34,195 nucleotides of DNA from Diplocarpon mali (lineage: Eukaryota > Ascomycota > Leotiomycetes > Helotiales > Drepanopezizaceae), in the NCBI GenBank assembly GCA_024741835.1, contig JAENRP010000357.1, forward strand, positions 1-34,195, given 5' to 3'. The notes below the pieces were generated by a model that saw nothing but the letters and a program-made list of their open reading frames with translations, ran no database searches and was not told where the DNA came from. Within the stretch, counting starts at the first letter, position 1. Each line of letters starts with the position of its first letter. The position numbers were made by a program, and so were the translations under genes. Below, piece after piece: positions 30,930 through 34,195 of this stretch.

Positions 30930-31610
30930 GTTTTCTTTAGCAGTAATAGGCTAGATTCTCCAGATTATTCGACTTAATTATTGGTTCTATCGTCACTTTA
31001 GAGTCTTCTTCTCTTGCGTTAGTTCTTACCTCTTGATAATTTCTCTAATTCAGGTTCCTTTACTAAGGGAACCTCTGTTTGTACCCTTAGGTTTAGTGGC
31101 CGAAGTTTATCCGAACTATCTTATAGGCTAAAGCTAGCTGAGTTTAACCTTACTCGCGGGCCAGGCTCGCGAGTCAGTCTTAGCGCTTCTGAGCTTAAGG
31201 GTAAAAATAGGAGATTGGTTCCCAAATTAGGGTTAGATACTATACTAGTGTCTCGGTTCGTTTCTTTTCCGAATTTTCTTATAATAATGCCTTTATTAAT
31301 TAGTGCATTAGGCTCTTAGATAGCATTTACTTTATTGCGTTATTCCTAAGACTTAAGTTTATAAAGAAGCGACTTAGTATTTGTAACGTTTATCTAAGCC
31401 TTAATAAGGGTATTAAAGAGCTTTTAATTATATTCTATAAGGTAGATTTTCAATTCGTCTTTATTAAGAAGAAACAACTCCTGTACTTTGATTATAACTA
31501 ATGGATCTATTTAAGAGTATCGATTAATAATAGCTTTAAAGAGGTTGCTATAGTTCTTAAGATGAAAAGCTACCTTAAAAGGTGCAGTAGTTCTGCTTGC
31601 GTTAATCTAT
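30930..31610 (-). pseudogene. Element A protein, N-terminal block (copy 2)
   Basis: Minus-strand frame readable with few stops: TTAPFKVAFHLKNYSNLF near 31540-31595, VIIKVQELFLLNKDELKIYL near 31435-31495, a helical region rich in Lys/Gln, and a basic NLS-like KNQRKRRRL (one codon now stop) near 31005-31030. Function unknown. It may be the first exon of the main protein or a separate small gene. Confidence 0.45.
31152..31174. repeat. GC palindrome 16
   Basis: ACTCGCGGGCC, spacer A, GGCTCGCGAGT: both arms of the GC variant, nearly perfect. In frame it encodes TREPGPRV. Confidence 0.85.
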
Positions 31611-31814
31611 TAAGGTACTAAGGGTTACTTTAGAGCTAAGATTGAAAAGATAATATAGAGACCTGGAAGTGGAGGATCTCGTGACATAGGTCACATGGTC
31701 AGATGAGGACCAAGAAAGGGGTATATATAGGACTACTATTATACTTAGAGATAGCGCGCAATGCCAACTACCTATTCTACCCCTAATAAGTGATTTGTCT
31801 TAGTTCTATCTTCG
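31611..31814. promoter_or_regulatory. Right subterminal region of element A copy 2, promoter-like
   Basis: Contains CGTGACATAGGTCACATGG (31686-31704) and GGGTATATATAGGAC (31719-31733), a TATA-type core. Weaker inverted similarity to 26473-26640 can be followed, including the CGCGCAATGCC text. The layout resembles an LTR promoter reading rightwards. Confidence 0.45.
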
Positions 31815-31886
31815 GAGAGCCCGCTTGTGGTGCTTCCTCCTCTTGTTTTTAGGTCTTTCCTTAGGCCTATTCTTATATTATCTCCC
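31815..31886 (-). repeat. Right terminal inverted repeat of element A copy 2
   Basis: GAGAGCCCGCTTGTGGTGC onward to ATCTCCC, the reverse complement of 26401-26472 apart from transitions. Confidence 0.8.
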
Positions 31887-32524
31887 CCTAGTCTTATATT
31901 AGTGACCTACGCAGGGACGATTCCTTTGAGATTTCGTCTTTATACGACTTCTCCTCTTAATTCTCTTGGTTCGCAGACAAGAGATCAACCCTTCGAAAAA
32001 CCCTCTTAAGACAACAATCACTCAGTTATTTGGAACTGTCAGTTGTCATTCCTCTATTGTCGACCTTGCAATTACTTAGTTATTTGGAACTGTCGATTGC
32101 CACTCTCTACTATCAATAGCCTTAGATTTTCCCATTTCGGCCCCTATTCCGACTCTCCTACCTCTGATCCGATAAAGCTTGAATTATCAGCTTATTAGTA
32201 CGATTATCGGATTCCTAGCCTTTCCGATACGAAGAAGTTTAATTAGCTATAATAGCTACTTTAAATAATAGCAGTTTTGAGTATTTATATAATACTAAAC
32301 GAAAGCTCCAATCGGAAGTGTCTCCTTAGCTTCCTTAAAAAGCTAAATCGGATACTTCAGCCGCCTCCACTCGATAGAACTCTGAAAACTGCCCTAGAAT
32401 CGTCTCCAAAGACCCCTTTATTCTAAGGACCAATAGGAATTGTCCTAAAAGCTAAGATAAATCTTTCTTAGAAACTTTATCTTAGAAATTAATCTTTGAC
32501 TTAATAAACCTTTTCTTACTGCTA
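31887..32524 (+). other. Leader region of the right-hand gag element
   Basis: Upstream of gag. Contains a 54-bp tandem duplication at 32015-32118 and otherwise no gene. A 5' LTR ending near 32013 (AAGACAACA) is possible but cannot be confirmed without the other LTR. Confidence 0.45.
32015..32118 (+). repeat. 54-bp tandem duplication
   Basis: Two units beginning CAATCACTCAGTTATTTGG and CAATTACTTAGTTATTTGG, diverged mainly by transitions. Confidence 0.8.
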
Positions 32525-32612
32525 ATGATTGCAGTACCTTTATTTGTTGCTTCGTACCCACTAAAGAAGTCTTGGCAAAGTATAAATAAACTTTCTATAG
32601 AAGCCGGATTTT

Positions 32613-32637
32613 CACTCCTAGGCCGGGCCTGCGAGTG
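32613..32637. repeat. GC palindrome 17
   Basis: CACTCCTAGGCC, spacer G, GGCCTGCGAGTG; mixed arms. In the plus-strand frame it encodes SLLGRACEW. Confidence 0.85.
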
Positions 32638-32676
32638 GGAATCTAAAAATGCAATTTTGTATAACTCGAGTTCTTT

Positions 32677-32721
32677 ACCTTCCCCTTCTATACCTTCTCC
32701 TTCGATACCTTCCCCTTCGAC
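32677..32721 (+). repeat. Three 15-bp units, Pro/Ser codons
   Basis: ACCTTCCCCTTCTAT-type units, three in a row, encoding PSPSI-like repeats upstream of the likely gag start. Confidence 0.85.
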
Positions 32722-32741
32722 AACTGCACCTGCTTTCTTAA

Positions 32742-33900
32742 TGTCGACACTTGAAAATACTAAAAATATCAATTTTAAACCTCCTTCCGACCCTTTGCCC
32801 GAATCTTTTCAAGCTCGCCCTAGTCACTCTAAGATTGACTCGGATTCTGAAAACTCCTCGGAATACCTTAGGCCCTATATTCGACCTAACTCCCCTCCTA
32901 TCGAAACGAATAAAGCGATAATGGCCGCCTTTAAAGCTATCACTAATCATTTTCCCCTCCCTAATTCCCCTAGCGCTCCTTATTTCACTAGAGCTAATAT
33001 TACTAATTTCCTTAAATAATACAAGGAGACTTATTATAATTTCGGCATTAGATATAATGAAATGATCAATCGACTTCCCCGCTACTGCAACCAAACTAGC
33101 AAAGATATTATCAAATCTCTACCTAAGTAGAAGCTTCGCAAGTCCTAGGAACTACTCGTTAAGGCTCTTAAAGCTGAATTTCAGGAATTTGATAGATAGC
33201 AGATTCGCGACACTTTGGCCTTTCTAAAGGAGTTTATTCTTATTACTCGCACTCTTAAGGAACTCAAAAACTACTATCGGACCTTCACTCAAGTGTCGAA
33301 TACCTTAATCGATTAGAAAATACTTAGCGAAGTTGAAAGAGGCCGCCTTTTCTTACTCAGATTACCTACTGGCCTTTGCAATAAGATCATTAAGAATTTC
33401 AGGATCGATGAATAAGACTCTATAACCTTCGCCTCATTTAAGGAGTTCTCGGCCTTTGCTTTGAAATCAGATCTTAATAAGAGAACTATTAATGCTATAA
33501 AATAGGAAAAAGCCCCTACTCCCTCCTATACTAAAGACCTTAAGAGCTTGGTTCAAGAACACTCAAAGGCTCTAGAAGTTATAAAGGAGGCAAAGAGAAA
33601 TCTAGTAGTAATTCCCTTCACTCGCAGTCCCGGCCTAGGAGTGAAATCTGCCTTAAAAATCAAGGAACTCAAAGCCTAGTTTTCTAAACTCTGCATCTAA
33701 CGTTTAGAAACCTCAATCGAAGGCCTTCTTTAGAAAACTCATCACGCCCCTTAGTTTGGAAATCGACAGGCTCCAGAAGGCAAAAACCAGCACGCGAACT
33801 CTAAATACCCAAATCCAGCTTCCCTTAGGTTGAATAAGCGAGTTACCACCCTAGAAAGGCTCGATAAACGTCCGTATTAAAGGAATTCTTAAATTGTCAA
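32742..33900 (+). pseudogene. Gag of a probable Ty3/Gypsy retrotransposon
   Basis: The first part is open (164 codons, 32525-33019). I prefer the ATG at 32739-32741 or nearby (MSTLENTKNINF), because what precedes is repeat-coded Pro/Ser. After that the frame passes several stops: TRANITNFLK, YYNFGIRYNEMINRLPRYC (about 33033-33090), RDTLAFLKEFILITR (about 33210-33250), ELKNYYRTFTQVSNTLID, ERGRLFLLRLPTGLCNKII (about 33337-33393). This is the capsid pattern of fungal Ty3/Gypsy gag. No zinc knuckle or pol is visible before the window ends. Confidence 0.75.
33619..33643. repeat. GC palindrome 18
   Basis: CACTCGCAGTCC, spacer C, GGCCTAGGAGTG. It lies in frame after the capsid part and encodes FTRSPGLGVK. 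Confidence 0.85.
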
Positions 33901-34043
33901 TCGAATTTTATGCAAAGCTTGAATTTTCTTCGGCAAGGACGCCTCTTAAGTTGGTTAGGGCATATATGCTTAGGATTACTTGAAATTGTCTTCGAATTTT
34001 CCTTGAAATTGCGATTTGATAGCTTTAATAACTTCAAGCTTTT

Positions 34044-34068
34044 GACTCGCGGTCCTAGATCGGGAGTC
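34044..34068. repeat. GC palindrome 19
   Basis: GACTCGCGGTCC, spacer T, AGATCGGGAGTC; centre altered. Confidence 0.75.
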
Positions 34069-34166
34069 GCATCACTAAAGGAGGAAAAAGGAGTTTTTAT
34101 TATTTTATACGTTTACTACCGTACCTCCCCCCTTCCCCCTCTCCCTTTATATATTTCTTTAAAATC

Positions 34167-34191
34167 CACTCGCGGGCCCGACCCGCGAGTT
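34167..34191. repeat. GC palindrome 20
   Basis: CACTCGCGGGCC, spacer C, GACCCGCGAGTT, almost perfect, four bases before the window end. Confidence 0.85.
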
Positions 34192-34195
34192 AAAA

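Larger units (their letters stand above)
26401..31886 (-). mobile_element. Element A copy 2, unrecognised transposon with terminal inverted repeats
   Basis: About 5.5 kb between 72-bp inverted repeats (26401-26472, 31815-31886) that differ by only a few transitions. Beyond them a weaker inverted similarity runs inward, including AGCGCGCAATGCC-like and TATA-containing text. The minus strand carries a long protein (about 31610 to 26940, perhaps with an interruption at 30430-30930). No clear duplication of target bases is seen: the left flank is ATAAACAAAG and the right flank CCTAGTCTTA. It looks like a DNA transposon or another element with inverted ends. The alternative, that the right repeat belongs to an LTR of the neighbouring plus-strand element, is not excluded. 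Confidence 0.6.
33901..34195 (+). other. Gag 3' part or spacer at window edge
   Basis: No clear frame. Two GC palindromes and a pyrimidine-rich stretch (34122-34148). The element continues outside the window. Confidence 0.4.

Noticed and set aside
565..31827. Most short open frames of 60-95 codons
   Set aside because: They overlap clear transposon domains in another frame or strand, or lie in spacers; in RIP-damaged DNA such lengths arise by chance.
31660..32013. Definite 5' LTR of the right-hand element
   Set aside because: TATA box and layout are LTR-like, but no partner LTR is in the window and 31815-31886 is better explained as the inverted end of element A; kept only as an alternative.
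32482..33094. Two minus-strand frames opposite the right-hand gag
   Set aside because: They mirror the gag frame; the plus strand has the capsid pattern and the minus strand none.
22084..34191. GC palindromes as a CRISPR array or terminators
   Set aside because: Spacing is irregular (tens to thousands of bases), they occur inside coding regions, and the setting is a eukaryotic transposon block.

Overview
The window looks like an AT-rich, transposon-filled block from a filamentous ascomycete (inference). Coding sequence is identifiable only as retrotransposon-type protein on both strands. Almost every frame is broken by TAA/TAG codons where homologues have Gln or Trp, and paired long terminal repeats (LTRs) differ essentially only by C/T and G/A transitions. 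That is the footprint of repeat-induced point mutation (RIP). I see no ordinary host gene, tRNA, rRNA or CRISPR array.

The organising feature is a nest of insertions whose boundaries can be read from target-site duplications (TSDs). From outside in: element A copy 1 (minus strand, starts at 1691) is split by Copia-X (4727-25447, minus, TSD ATATT). Copia-X is split by Copia-Y (6455-19979, plus, TSD ATATT). Copia-Y is split by Copia-Z (10360-17949, plus, TSD CCTAT). Each broken reading frame resumes on the far side of its insertion. Two small elements sit in side branches: a 497-bp terminal-repeat miniature (TRIM, 2797-3293, TSD CTAAG) in element A copy 1, and a 1.6-kb LTR element with only a gag-like protein (20465-22078, TSD GTAAA) in Copia-X. 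Element A copy 2 (26401-31886) lies directly to the right and supplies the empty site for both the TRIM and Copia-X insertions. The right edge (31887-34195) holds the leader and gag of a plus-strand, probably Ty3/Gypsy element that runs off the window. The left edge (1-789) holds a gag/ORF1-like remnant on the minus strand.

Copia-X, Copia-Z and the TRIM share a primer-binding site (GTTATAAGCCC, probably GTTATGAGCCC before RIP, resembling the complement of a tRNA-Met anticodon arm) and a polypurine tract (AAGGGGTG or its mutated form) next to the LTR. This suggests the TRIM is mobilised by such Copia machinery.

Two things look least described. First, at least 20 copies of a 23-bp GC-rich near-palindrome (arms ACTCnnGGGCC, one spacer base, reverse-complement arm) are scattered through element A, Copia-X and the right-hand gag element, often inside reading frames but between recognisable domains. 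None is seen in Copia-Y, Copia-Z, the TRIM or the gag-only element. Second, element A itself: about 5.5 kb, near-identical 72-bp terminal inverted repeats with weaker inverted similarity further in, and a long protein that I do not recognise.
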